Assembly (NCBI GenBank): GCA_030617485.1
Contig: JAUWVK010000102.1
Location: forward strand, 1-5,903
Direction of reading: 5' to 3'
Length of the DNA: 5,903 nt
From: Gammaproteobacteria bacterium
GTDB taxonomy: Bacteria; Pseudomonadota; Gammaproteobacteria; SZUA-152
Below are positions 1-5,794 of this stretch, piece after piece. The number at the start of each line of letters is the position of its first letter. Within the stretch, counting starts at the first letter, position 1. Made by a program: the position numbers and the translations under genes. Below the pieces are notes generated by a model. It was not told the origin of the DNA, did not search any database, and worked only from the letters and a program-made list of their open reading frames with translations.

Positions 1-554
1 CCCTGCAATAAAATCATCTGGCGGGCATGCCGTACTGCTGGCCAGGGAGCATTTGGTTTTGATGAGGACCGCACCGGTAACAACTTTCGCAACGATGTCG
101 GCAAAAACACACGGATCATGCTGCTTCCAATCAATCCCAGCTTAAGCAAATCAGGACGAGATAAAAAAACACTCAAAGCCCAACGAATTATCTGCTGAAG
201 CCGGGGCCGTGAAACCTGCCGTTCGATTTGTTCGCGACCAAGATCCAGCAATCGACCGTATTCCACACCCGAGGGGCAGGTTGTTTCACAACTACGACAG
301 GTTAAACAGCGATCCAGATGTGTGAGCGTGGCAACTCCATCGGACTGACTTTCCTGCCGGGTTTCCCCCTGGTTTTCAAACAGCCGTTTAATTAAATAAA
401 TGCGTCCGCGCGGGCCATCCAACTCATCACCTGTTAACTGATACGTAGGGCAGGTGGCATTACAAAAACCGCAATGCACACAGCGTCGCAAAATCGCATC
501 GGCCTCACGGCCAACATCGGTAGATAATAGCGAAGCGGGGAATTGTGTTTGCAT
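1..554 (-). CDS. glcF: Glycolate oxidase iron-sulfur subunit GlcF (partial, N-terminal 184 residues)
   Basis: This is the Fe-S subunit of glycolate dehydrogenase, which carries electrons from the GlcD/GlcE flavins to the membrane quinone pool. The frame opens at the ATG at 554-552 and stays open to the left edge, so the C-terminal half is outside the window (the E. coli protein is about 407 residues). Two ferredoxin-type 4Fe-4S motifs are complete: [12 protein letters not shown] (Cys 25, 28, 31, 35) and [12 protein letters not shown] (Cys 83, 86, 89, 93). Between them, [14 protein letters not shown] (43-56) is typical of the family. The C-terminal CCG (DUF224) domains expected for heterodisulfide-reductase-like subunits are not visible. 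The start is supported by the N-terminus MQTQ, which matches E. coli GlcF as remembered. It lies 13 nt after the glcE stop, so it is the third gene of the operon. Identity is very secure; only completeness is unknown. Confidence 0.97.
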   Translation of the reverse strand, partial: MQTQFPASLLSTDVGREADAILRRCVHCGFCNATCPTYQLTGDELDGPRGRIYLIKRLFENQGETRQESQSDGVATLTHLDRCLTCRSCETTCPSGVEYGRLLDLGREQIERQVSRPRLQQIIRWALSVFLSRPDLLKLGLIGSSMIRVFLPTSLRKLLPVRSSSKPNAPWPAVRHARQMILLQ

Positions 555-565
555 ATTCCTCTCTT
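555..565 (-). promoter_or_regulatory. Ribosome binding site of glcF
   Basis: Read on the minus strand, AGAGAGGAAT lies directly before the glcF ATG. The AGAGAGG core is a strong Shine-Dalgarno match, but only about 3 nt separate GAGG from the ATG, which is shorter than usual. It sits in the 13-nt gap after the glcE TAG stop and supports this start codon. Confidence 0.6.
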
Positions 566-567
566 AG

Positions 568-1683
568 CTACAGCCCTTCATATAACCGGCCAGGATTCAA
601 AATATTTTTGGGATCGAAAGTTTCTTTCAAACGCCGATGCAAGGCATGCAACCCTGAGGATAGTGGTGCAAATTGTGCGCCCTGGGGATGATACAAAGTA
701 GCGTGCCCACCGAGATTAGCTGCAGTTAATTGAACATCCTCAATAGAAGCCTGTGTTTTCACCCAACGTTGCGCGCCACCCCAGTCTATTAAACAGGAGC
801 CAGGCAAACTTAAAGCTGGTGATGCAGGCGGAAGCGATAAACGCCACAATGAATCAGGCTGATTAAAAAATTCCAGCTTTCGCTCCCGCAAGTCCAGCCA
901 AAATTGCTGGCTTTGACTTACATCGTCTCCACCAATTTTTTCTGCTGCTGCCTTCAACGCAGATTCAACGCCTGACAAACGCAAATACAGTTGCCCTTTT
1001 TTTTGGTGATTAGTTTCTTGCGGCAGAAAACAGGCTGCCGATAAAGGAACCGGCTGGCCCGCCCAATGATTCATGGCCTGTATGGCATCTTCTTCACTCA
1101 TTTCCAAACATAATGTTTTTTCACACTCCGGCACTGGAAGCACCTTAAGCGACACATCCAGCAAGATACCCAGCGTACCCTGTGCACCCACCATCAAACG
1201 GGACACATCGTAACCCGCAACATTTTTCATGACCTGACCACCAAAGCTCAAGACTTCTCCACGACCATTAATGATTCGCGCGCCCAACACAACGTCTCGC
1301 GCAGCACCTGCATAGGGTCGGCGTGGACCAGACAAACCGCACGCGATGGTACCGCCGATGGTCGCTGCTCCATTTTCATGCGCATCTACCTGTTTATCTA
1401 AATATGGCGGCTCAAAAGCTAACATCTGATTCGTTTCCGCAAGTCGGGACTCGATATCGCCCAGAGGCGTTCCTGCGCGGGCAGTAATCACCAGCTCTGA
1501 TGGCGCATGGTCAATAATGCCGTGATGCCCAAGCACACTCAGCGGCCTACCCTCTACCGGTCTCCCTTCAGAAATCTTGGAACCACCACCGGTAATGCAA
1601 AGAGGCGCGTCTTCATCAAATGCCCTGCGCACCTGCTCAGCCAATTCCTTACTGCAATCGACGTTAGTCGTAATAACATTCAT
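568..1683 (-). CDS. glcE: Glycolate oxidase FAD-binding subunit GlcE
   Basis: A 371-residue protein, slightly longer than the roughly 350 of E. coli GlcE. It is the second flavin subunit of glycolate dehydrogenase and acts with GlcD and GlcF at the inner face of the cytoplasmic membrane. The PCMH-type FAD-binding domain covers about residues 20-190. It includes ITGGGSK (30-36), a GGTIACGLSGPRRPYAGAARD stretch (110-130) and MKNVAGYDVSRLMVGAQGTLG (152-172), all typical of this FAD-linked oxidase family. The C-terminus FDPKNILNPGRLY (356-368) is the family's end signature. The middle region is poorly conserved, as is normal for GlcE. The ATG follows the glcD TAA by 2 nt. There is no strong Shine-Dalgarno before it, so translation is probably coupled to glcD. 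The stop is TAG at 570-568. No frameshift or missing motif is seen. Confidence 0.96.
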   Translation of the reverse strand: MNVITTNVDCSKELAEQVRRAFDEDAPLCITGGGSKISEGRPVEGRPLSVLGHHGIIDHAPSELVITARAGTPLGDIESRLAETNQMLAFEPPYLDKQVDAHENGAATIGGTIACGLSGPRRPYAGAARDVVLGARIINGRGEVLSFGGQVMKNVAGYDVSRLMVGAQGTLGILLDVSLKVLPVPECEKTLCLEMSEEDAIQAMNHWAGQPVPLSAACFLPQETNHQKKGQLYLRLSGVESALKAAAEKIGGDDVSQSQQFWLDLRERKLEFFNQPDSLWRLSLPPASPALSLPGSCLIDWGGAQRWVKTQASIEDVQLTAANLGGHATLYHPQGAQFAPLSSGLHALHRRLKETFDPKNILNPGRLYEGL

Positions 1684-1685
1684 AT

Positions 1686-3146
1686 TTAAAATCGATCCAG
1701 CTCAGGGAATGGCAGCTCGCCATTGTGAACATGCATCGCGCCAAATTCTGCGCAGCGATGCAGCGTCGGCACAGCCTTACCAGGGTTAAGCAACCCATGC
1801 GGATCAAAAGCGGCTTTGATGGCATGCATTTGCGTTAACTCTGCTGAACTAAACTGCACACACATCTGATTTATTTTTTCCATTCCCACACCATGTTCTC
1901 CGGTGATGCTGCCACCCAGCTGTATACATAATTCCAGAATTTTCCCGCCCATTTCTTCGGTACGTTCCAGTTCGCCTGGTTTGTTGGCATCGTAAAGAAT
2001 CAGAGGATGCAGGTTTCCATCACCCGCATGAAACACATTCGCCACAGGCAAATCATACTCACGGGATAGGTTTCCAATACCCGTTAATACTTCAGGTAAG
2101 TGGCGGCGCGGGATGGTGCCATCCATACAATAATAATCCGGTGCTTTTCTACCCATGGCAGGAAACGCAGCCTTGCGGCCTTTCCAGAACGTTAACCGTT
2201 CCTCTTCTGTTTTTGCCGTGCGTACCTCAGTGGCACCATGCTGGTTTAGCAATCCTCTAACAATGTGAATTTGTTCAGAGACTTCTTCGTTGGTGCCATC
2301 GAGCTCACAAAGTAAAATAGCGGCGGCATCACGCGGGTAACCGGCATGCACAAAATCTTCTGCGGCTTCAATAGCCAGCTTATCCATCATTTCCAGTCCG
2401 GCCGGAATAATCCCTTCAGAAATAATACTGCTCACTGCCGCACCGGCTTCGGCCACATCGCCAAACGCGGCCAATATGACCTGAGCACGCTCCGGTTTAG
2501 ATAACAGCCTGACAGTCACTTCCACGATAATGCCCAACATGCCTTCCGAGCCTGTCATCAATGCCAGCAAATCATAACCGGGGGAATCCAGAGCATCACT
2601 GCCAATCTCTAATAACTCACCGTCGATGGTCGCAATAATCAGCTTTTTAATATTGTGCACAGTCAGCCCATATTTCAGACAATGAACACCGCCAGCATTT
2701 TCTGCCACGTTGCCACCTATAGTGCAGGCGATCTGGGATGAAGGGTCTGGCGCATAATACAAACCAAGCTCATCCACTGCTTCTGAAATGGCAAGATTAC
2801 GCACGCCGGGTTGCACACGAGCAGTGCGGTTATCAGAATCAATATCGAGAATGCGATTAAACTTGGCGAGACTCAGCAACACGCCATCTTCGATGGGTAA
2901 CGCGCCGCCAGAAAGCCCCGTGCCCGCACCACGAGCCACTACGGGCACTTTATACTCGGTGCAAATTTGCAATATTTTCTGCACCTGCTGAACTGTTTCC
3001 GGCAACACAACCAATAACGGCAAACGGCGATAAACAGACAAACCATCACACTCGTAAGGGCGACGCTCTTCTTCTGAAGTCAATACTGATTCTGCAGACA
3101 GAAATTGTCGGAATAAATCTGCCAAATTAGTTTGCTGCTCCGCCAT
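1686..3146 (-). CDS. glcD: Glycolate oxidase catalytic FAD subunit GlcD
   Basis: A 486-residue FAD-linked oxidase that converts glycolate to glyoxylate (also D-lactate to pyruvate in some family members), the entry step of glycolate use and phosphoglycolate salvage. The N-terminal FAD-binding PCMH domain shows ARGAGTGLSGGALP (71-84), PDPSSQIACTIGGNVAENAGG (133-153) and SPGYDLLALMTGSEGMLG (188-205). The C-terminal oxidase domain has HAGDGNLHP (373-381) and GEHGVG (416-421), the histidine-rich active-site and metal motifs of this family. FDPHGLLNPGK (447-457) follows, then a tail ending FPELDRF. These blocks match E. coli GlcD (499 residues) closely as I remember it. The ATG at 3146-3144 has AAAAGG upstream with a 7-nt spacer. 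It is the first gene of the tightly packed glcDEF unit. No GntR-type regulator gene (glcC) or glcG/glcB is present in the window. Confidence 0.98.
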   Translation of the reverse strand: MAEQQTNLADLFRQFLSAESVLTSEEERRPYECDGLSVYRRLPLLVVLPETVQQVQKILQICTEYKVPVVARGAGTGLSGGALPIEDGVLLSLAKFNRILDIDSDNRTARVQPGVRNLAISEAVDELGLYYAPDPSSQIACTIGGNVAENAGGVHCLKYGLTVHNIKKLIIATIDGELLEIGSDALDSPGYDLLALMTGSEGMLGIIVEVTVRLLSKPERAQVILAAFGDVAEAGAAVSSIISEGIIPAGLEMMDKLAIEAAEDFVHAGYPRDAAAILLCELDGTNEEVSEQIHIVRGLLNQHGATEVRTAKTEEERLTFWKGRKAAFPAMGRKAPDYYCMDGTIPRRHLPEVLTGIGNLSREYDLPVANVFHAGDGNLHPLILYDANKPGELERTEEMGGKILELCIQLGGSITGEHGVGMEKINQMCVQFSSAELTQMHAIKAAFDPHGLLNPGKAVPTLHRCAEFGAMHVHNGELPFPELDRF

Positions 3147-3293
3147 TTAATAGCCTTTTAATTGCACCTTTAACATTACATTTTCTACGATTTGCAGAAT
3201 GCGAATATACGGGGGGTGATTTTCACACATCTACCGAAATTTCATAAGGATATTTAGAGGAGAAACTACTATTTTTCGATGGGAGCGGGCTCG
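3147..3293 (-). promoter_or_regulatory. Upstream region and ribosome binding site of the glcDEF operon
   Basis: This 147-bp gap separates the tlpA-like stop from the glcD ATG and is the natural place for a glc promoter. On the minus strand AAAAGG lies 7 nt before the glcD ATG, a clear ribosome binding site (about 3154-3159). TATATT at 3209-3204 is a fair -10 candidate, but no good -35 hexamer lies 16-18 nt upstream of it. A short inverted repeat, GTGA-3 nt-TCAC (3216-3226 in plus coordinates), overlaps the expected -35 area, next to a run of six C on the minus strand. No hairpin followed by a T-run is seen for the upstream gene. Promoter and operator are therefore proposals; the ribosome binding site is solid. 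Confidence 0.45.
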
Positions 3294-3818
3294 TTATTCA
3301 ACTGACCGCTTAAGCTCCAAAATCTGTTTAACCAATGCATCCTCATTCCAGTCCCGAGTACCAATAGCTTTATAAACAAGTCTACCTTGCGGATTAATCA
3401 CAAAGGTTGTTGGCAAGCCAATCACCGGGTACTTCTGAATAACGCTTGAATCACTATCAAGCAACAAAGGAAAGGTGACTGGATAATCTGCAGTGAATGT
3501 AAAAATAGTGTCCGCATCTTCTCCTACATTAATACCCAGGATAACCACACCTTTATCTTTTAACCTTTCCCACACTTTTTCCATGGCTGGCAACTCAAAC
3601 CGACACGGTGGGCACCAGGTTGCCCAAAAGTTGATAATGACAATTTTTCCCCGATACATGGCTAACGTATGTCGCTGACCATCAACATCCAGCAAATCAA
3701 AAGCCGCAGCAACGGGAGTACCTTTCACCGGATGCAACGGCTCTTTGCCCGCCATCGCTACCTGACAAAGCAACAGCATTAAAAATCCGATCAATAATTG
3801 ACTGGGGTTAATTTTCAC
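3294..3818 (-). CDS. Exported TlpA/ResA-type thiol-disulfide oxidoreductase
   Basis: A thioredoxin-fold protein expected in the periplasm, attached or free. Relatives reduce or exchange disulfides, for example during cytochrome c maturation or sulfur oxidation. Numbering from the chosen GTG start (174 residues), residues 1-23 form a signal peptide: MKINPSQ, then LLIGFLMLLLCQVAMA, with cleavage likely after AMA. The mature part has the active site WATWCPPC (Cys69, Cys72) and the cis-proline loop GLPTTF (Pro136). It ends in a typical C-terminal helix. The GTG has AAGG 3 nt upstream and gives a compact signal peptide. The frame stays open upstream with ATGs at 3923, 3887, 3875, 3863 and 3851. 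The ATG at 3887 overlaps the preceding stop as ATGA, so a longer form (up to 209 residues) is possible; the mature domain is unaffected. One extra Cys (18) lies in the signal peptide. The precise TlpA subfamily and partner are unknown. Confidence 0.9.
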   Translation of the reverse strand: MKINPSQLLIGFLMLLLCQVAMAGKEPLHPVKGTPVAAAFDLLDVDGQRHTLAMYRGKIVIINFWATWCPPCRFELPAMEKVWERLKDKGVVILGINVGEDADTIFTFTADYPVTFPLLLDSDSSVIQKYPVIGLPTTFVINPQGRLVYKAIGTRDWNEDALVKQILELKRSVE

Positions 3819-3851
3819 ATTCCTTACTTTACAATTTACCAGGGTATTCAT

Positions 3852-3887
3852 AGACCTAATCATCGGCTTAATCATTGCCTTAATCAT
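3852..3887 (-). repeat. Triplicated 12-bp unit with in-frame ATGs at the start of the tlpA-like gene
   Basis: Read on the minus strand, three consecutive 12-nt units occur at 3887-3876, 3875-3864 and 3863-3852. They are ATGATTAAGGCA, ATGATTAAGCCG and ATGATTAGGTCT, and a fourth ATG follows at 3851. Each unit encodes Met-Ile-(Lys/Arg)-x in the tlpA-like frame. The AAGG or AGG inside units 1 and 3 could act as a weak Shine-Dalgarno for the ATG that follows. The first ATG overlaps the TGA stop of the upstream gene (ATGA, 3887-3884). This is either a short tandem duplication in a leader, or the real N-terminal coding start. Confidence 0.75.
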
Positions 3888-4489
3888 TGAACAACAGGTG
3901 GAACATAAATGTCTTTGGCGCACTGCAAATTTTTGATAGTTGCGTTTTGCGTTTCACCATCCAACATCCAAAACAATTTGAGATCAAACGCTGCCCCATG
4001 CGGAAGTTTGTAAATCGTCATCCCCCAATTGTAATCAGCCGACTGGTATTGCTGGCGTGTTGGTAATAATGACCAGTTAAACGCAATACGTTGCGGTTTT
4101 TTAGCCTGGCGTTGCTGCCAGACAGGTTTCCAGTATTCACATAATGCAAGCGATTGCTCTCTATTTTCCTTACTACCACGCATGATCGTCCGCCATTTAC
4201 TGGCATCATACTGAATGACATGCTGACTAGTTATAGAAGAAGTATTGGTAAAGACCGTTTGAAAAACACAATAACCCGCAACATATTCAGCATCTTCCTT
4301 ACTGAACCCTCGCCCAGAAAAATATGCGCGCGTCTGATCCGGTAACCGCTGTACCAAACGAAAGGCCATACCCTTTTCACGTAATTCCCAATAGGGCATT
4401 TGAGCAAGATCATCTGTGCCAGTAAAAACTTCAGCCAACGCACTACAACTTGTCATGGCGCAAACGAAGAAAATAAATATTTTTCTCAT
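3884..4489 (-). CDS. Exported protein of unknown function with three mature cysteines
   Basis: I do not recognise this family. From the ATG at 4489 it has 201 residues; an upstream in-frame GTG at 4495 would add two. I prefer the ATG because GGTG lies about 5 nt before it and the GTG has no Shine-Dalgarno. A signal peptide is clear: MRKIFIFFVCAMTSCSALA, with cleavage likely after ALA (residue 19). MTSC (12-15) is a poor lipobox, so a lipoprotein is possible but less likely. The mature protein is rich in Trp, Tyr and Gln. It has cysteines at 74 (GYCVFQT), 117 (LCEYWKP) and 190 (LQCAKD). No transmembrane helix follows the signal peptide. The gene starts about 19 nt after the terB-like stop, and its TGA overlaps a possible tlpA-like ATG by 4 nt. 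This suggests co-translation and possibly a thiol-exchange partnership with the thioredoxin. That role is inference. Confidence 0.85.
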   Translation of the reverse strand: MRKIFIFFVCAMTSCSALAEVFTGTDDLAQMPYWELREKGMAFRLVQRLPDQTRAYFSGRGFSKEDAEYVAGYCVFQTVFTNTSSITSQHVIQYDASKWRTIMRGSKENREQSLALCEYWKPVWQQRQAKKPQRIAFNWSLLPTRQQYQSADYNWGMTIYKLPHGAAFDLKLFWMLDGETQNATIKNLQCAKDIYVPPVVQ

Positions 4490-4508
4490 ACGCACACCAA
4501 AGAAATGG

Positions 4509-4973
4509 TTAACTTAAACCCAGTCGTTCCAACACCTGATGCTTGGCACGAATAAAATCAGGGTGCTTAACGTACAATAAATCGGAAATCTTACGTACTA
4601 AGTGCTCCTCATACATCTCCAGCTCATTATCAGCGTAGGCAATTTCCCACATCATTTCGACTACCCGATTTTTCTGTTGTCTGGAAAAACCTTTATTAAT
4701 AAGTGAGGTAAACGCGTGATAACAGGCAGCATCGTTCACTTCCTCATCAGCAAGTTGTATCAGCTCTGTGGTTTCCTGCTCTGACAGGCCAAAGGTTTTA
4801 CGAATACCTGCTGCCAGAGCTGACATTTCTTCATCTTTTATATGATCATCGACCCGCATCATTTCAATTAATAACGCAGCTGTTGCCAAATGTAACTGAT
4901 GCTCCGAAGAATCAGCATTGTCATCATCAGAACCGAGATATTTGTCAAAAAACTGTTTAAAGTGTTCAATCAT
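4509..4973 (-). CDS. TerB-family (tellurite resistance protein TerB-like) protein
   Basis: A 154-residue soluble, largely helical and acidic protein with no signal peptide. It resembles the stand-alone TerB-like proteins (Pfam TerB, PF05099; the same fold precedes the J domain in DjlA). Two acidic motifs typical of the fold are visible: MRVDDHIKDEE (39-49) and AYADNELEMYEEHLVRKI (112-129), a pseudo-symmetric pair with clustered Asp/Glu that in TerB relatives can bind divalent metal. The N-terminus has a separate acidic patch, SDDDNAD (15-21). The molecular role of this class is not established. The name reflects fold similarity, and there are no other ter genes here, so tellurite resistance should not be assumed. 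The ATG at 4973-4971 has no clear Shine-Dalgarno. It is the first gene of the leftward cluster and is divergent from the DsrE-like gene. Confidence 0.82.
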   Translation of the reverse strand: MIEHFKQFFDKYLGSDDDNADSSEHQLHLATAALLIEMMRVDDHIKDEEMSALAAGIRKTFGLSEQETTELIQLADEEVNDAACYHAFTSLINKGFSRQQKNRVVEMMWEIAYADNELEMYEEHLVRKISDLLYVKHPDFIRAKHQVLERLGLS

Positions 4974-5113
4974 AATAAGTTAAAAGTACCGTAAAATAGA
5001 GCATGAAAGGTGTAATAAATTCCGTGTCAGAGACTCAAACTACCGTAGCCGACAATAAAAGCCAAGTTCTAACCGTATTACCCATTAAACAGGCAAAACA
5101 CCAGGAAACACGC
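4974..5113. promoter_or_regulatory. Divergent intergenic region between the terB-like and DsrE-like genes
   Basis: This 140-bp AT-rich region separates two genes pointing away from each other, so it should hold promoters for both. On the plus strand TAAAAT (4992-4997) is a 5/6 match to a -10 box, but no matching -35 is found. On the minus strand TTGAGT, just upstream of the terB-like gene, resembles a -35 without a good partner. No clear operator or riboswitch-like structure was found. The DsrE-like frame stays open back to an ATG at 5003, but this stretch has no Shine-Dalgarno and would bury the signal peptide, so I treat it as untranslated. Confidence 0.4.
5103..5106 (+). promoter_or_regulatory. 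Ribosome binding site fixing the DsrE-like start
   Basis: AGGA (part of CCAGGAAAC) lies 7 nt before the ATG at 5114, an ideal Shine-Dalgarno spacing. It decides between this ATG and the far-upstream ATG at 5003. The 5114 start also places the signal peptide at the N-terminus. Confidence 0.75.
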
Positions 5114-5605
5114 ATGTATTATTTAAAGAACCTTCGCATCAGTTTATCAATTATCTTTTTACTGTTTCAGATTGGTGTTGCGCAGGCAACAACCCAGGAT
5201 GATGTCAACAATATCCTTACTGAAAAAGATGCACCCTTTGGCGTGGTATTTGAAGTGGTGGAAGGTGATGATGATGCGCTTGAGTGGGCCATGCCAGCCA
5301 TCAATAAATTCGTCAAACAACTGCGTAAACGTTTTCCTGACATTGGCCTTGCCGTTGTCACTCACGGCTCAGAGCAATTCGGGTTGATGACGTCTGAGCA
5401 AAAAGAAATGCCCGCGGTTCACACAACAGTACAATCACTCGTAGCTGAAGGTGTGCCTGTGCATGTATGTGGTACACATGCTTCCTGGTACGGCAAAGAT
5501 GCCAATGATTTCCCAGACTATGTCGACGTATCACCTGCTGGACCGACGGAGATTAACAACTACGAAGACATGGGCTACACGCTGGTGCGTGTTGAACAAC
5601 CGTAA
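5114..5605 (+). CDS. Exported DsrE/DsrF-like family protein
   Basis: A 163-residue protein with an N-terminal signal peptide: MYYLKNLR, a hydrophobic core SLSIIFLLFQIGVAQA, and cleavage likely after AQA (residue 25). The rest resembles the periplasmic branch of the DsrE-like superfamily (COG1416-like). It has an alpha/beta domain with FGVVFEVVEGDDDALEWAMPAINKF (42-66), where family members have a beta strand followed by the first helix. It continues with LAVVTHGSEQF (79-89) and ends with VPVHVCGTHASW (114-125) and VSPAGPTEINNYEDMGYTLVRV (139-160). Cys119 is the only cysteine and sits where DsrE-type proteins carry their conserved Cys, which in cytoplasmic DsrE and TusD carries a persulfide. 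The exported members are of unknown function. The gene is divergent from the leftward cluster. Family assignment is fairly firm; a sulfur-carrier role is inference. Confidence 0.85.
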   Translation: MYYLKNLRISLSIIFLLFQIGVAQATTQDDVNNILTEKDAPFGVVFEVVEGDDDALEWAMPAINKFVKQLRKRFPDIGLAVVTHGSEQFGLMTSEQKEMPAVHTTVQSLVAEGVPVHVCGTHASWYGKDANDFPDYVDVSPAGPTEINNYEDMGYTLVRVEQP

Positions 5606-5618
5606 TGAAAAACATTAC
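5602..5618 (+). repeat. Inverted repeat overlapping the DsrE-like stop codon
   Basis: GTAATG (5602-5607) and CATTAC (5613-5618) are perfect inverted repeats around a five-A loop and include the TAA stop. A 10-bp palindrome, GCATTAATGC (5625-5634), follows shortly after. Neither has a T-run after it, so I do not call a Rho-independent terminator; they could protect an mRNA 3' end or be chance in AT-rich DNA. Confidence 0.35.
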
Positions 5619-5794
5619 AACACCGCATTAATGCTAATAGTACTTAAACCCCAGCCTCAGACCTAACCTAAGAACCGTACTTTACAATCACGCTGTTCCC
5701 AGCACCCATTTCAGGCACCAACCCAACTTTAAAAATTGGGCTCTAAAATAGGCTTTGAAACTAGCCCAGGTGCAATTCCAACATGGACCGGTCA
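5606..5794. other. Non-coding region between convergent genes
   Basis: About 190 bp separate the DsrE-like stop from the stop of the right-edge minus-strand frame. No open frame here has protein-like composition; the minus-strand frame from a GTG at 5876 runs through but is Cys/Arg-rich and lacks support. The region holds several short inverted repeats: CCCAA/TTGGG (5722-5726 and 5736-5740), GGGCT/AGCCC (5738-5742 and 5763-5767), and the 8-bp palindrome GACCGGTC (5786-5793). Transcripts from both sides probably end here. Confidence 0.6.
5745..5767 (-). terminator. Possible weak Rho-independent terminator for the right-edge gene
   Basis: On the minus strand GGGCT (5767-5763), an 8-nt loop and AGCC (5754-5751) form a 4-bp stem, with a G-T pair possible as a fifth. 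The T-rich tail TATTTT (5750-5745) follows. It lies about 28 nt after the stop of the right-edge minus-strand frame. The stem is short, so this is only a candidate. Confidence 0.3.

Noticed and set aside
1507..1789. Two plus-strand frames spanning the glcE/glcD junction.
   Set aside because: Antisense to conserved FAD-binding coding sequence and no start signals.
2788..2991. Plus-strand frame of 67 codons inside glcD.
   Set aside because: Antisense shadow of a strongly conserved gene; Arg/Pro/Thr-rich with no start signal.
3216..3230. CRP-like site before glcD (TGTGA and TCAC half-sites).
   Set aside because: The spacer between half-sites is 3 nt instead of the 6 nt required for CRP.
3283..3292. 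GAGCGGGCTC inverted repeat just after the tlpA-like stop as a terminator.
   Set aside because: The loop would be 2 nt, or the stem only 3 bp if opened, and on the minus strand it is followed by an A-run rather than a T-run.
3257..3302. Plus-strand GAGGAG followed by ATG at 3279, as if a small gene began here.
   Set aside because: The frame is only eight codons long and the spacing from the purine-rich motif to the ATG is about 16 nt.
4018..4443. Other-frame ORFs on both strands inside the exported Cys protein gene.
   Set aside because: They overlap a frame with a signal peptide and good operon spacing, have odd composition and no ribosome binding sites.
5003..5113. Longer version of the DsrE-like gene starting at the ATG at 5003.
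   Set aside because: No Shine-Dalgarno before 5003, whereas the ATG at 5114 has AGGA at 7 nt and starts a standard signal peptide; the extra 37 residues would bury it.
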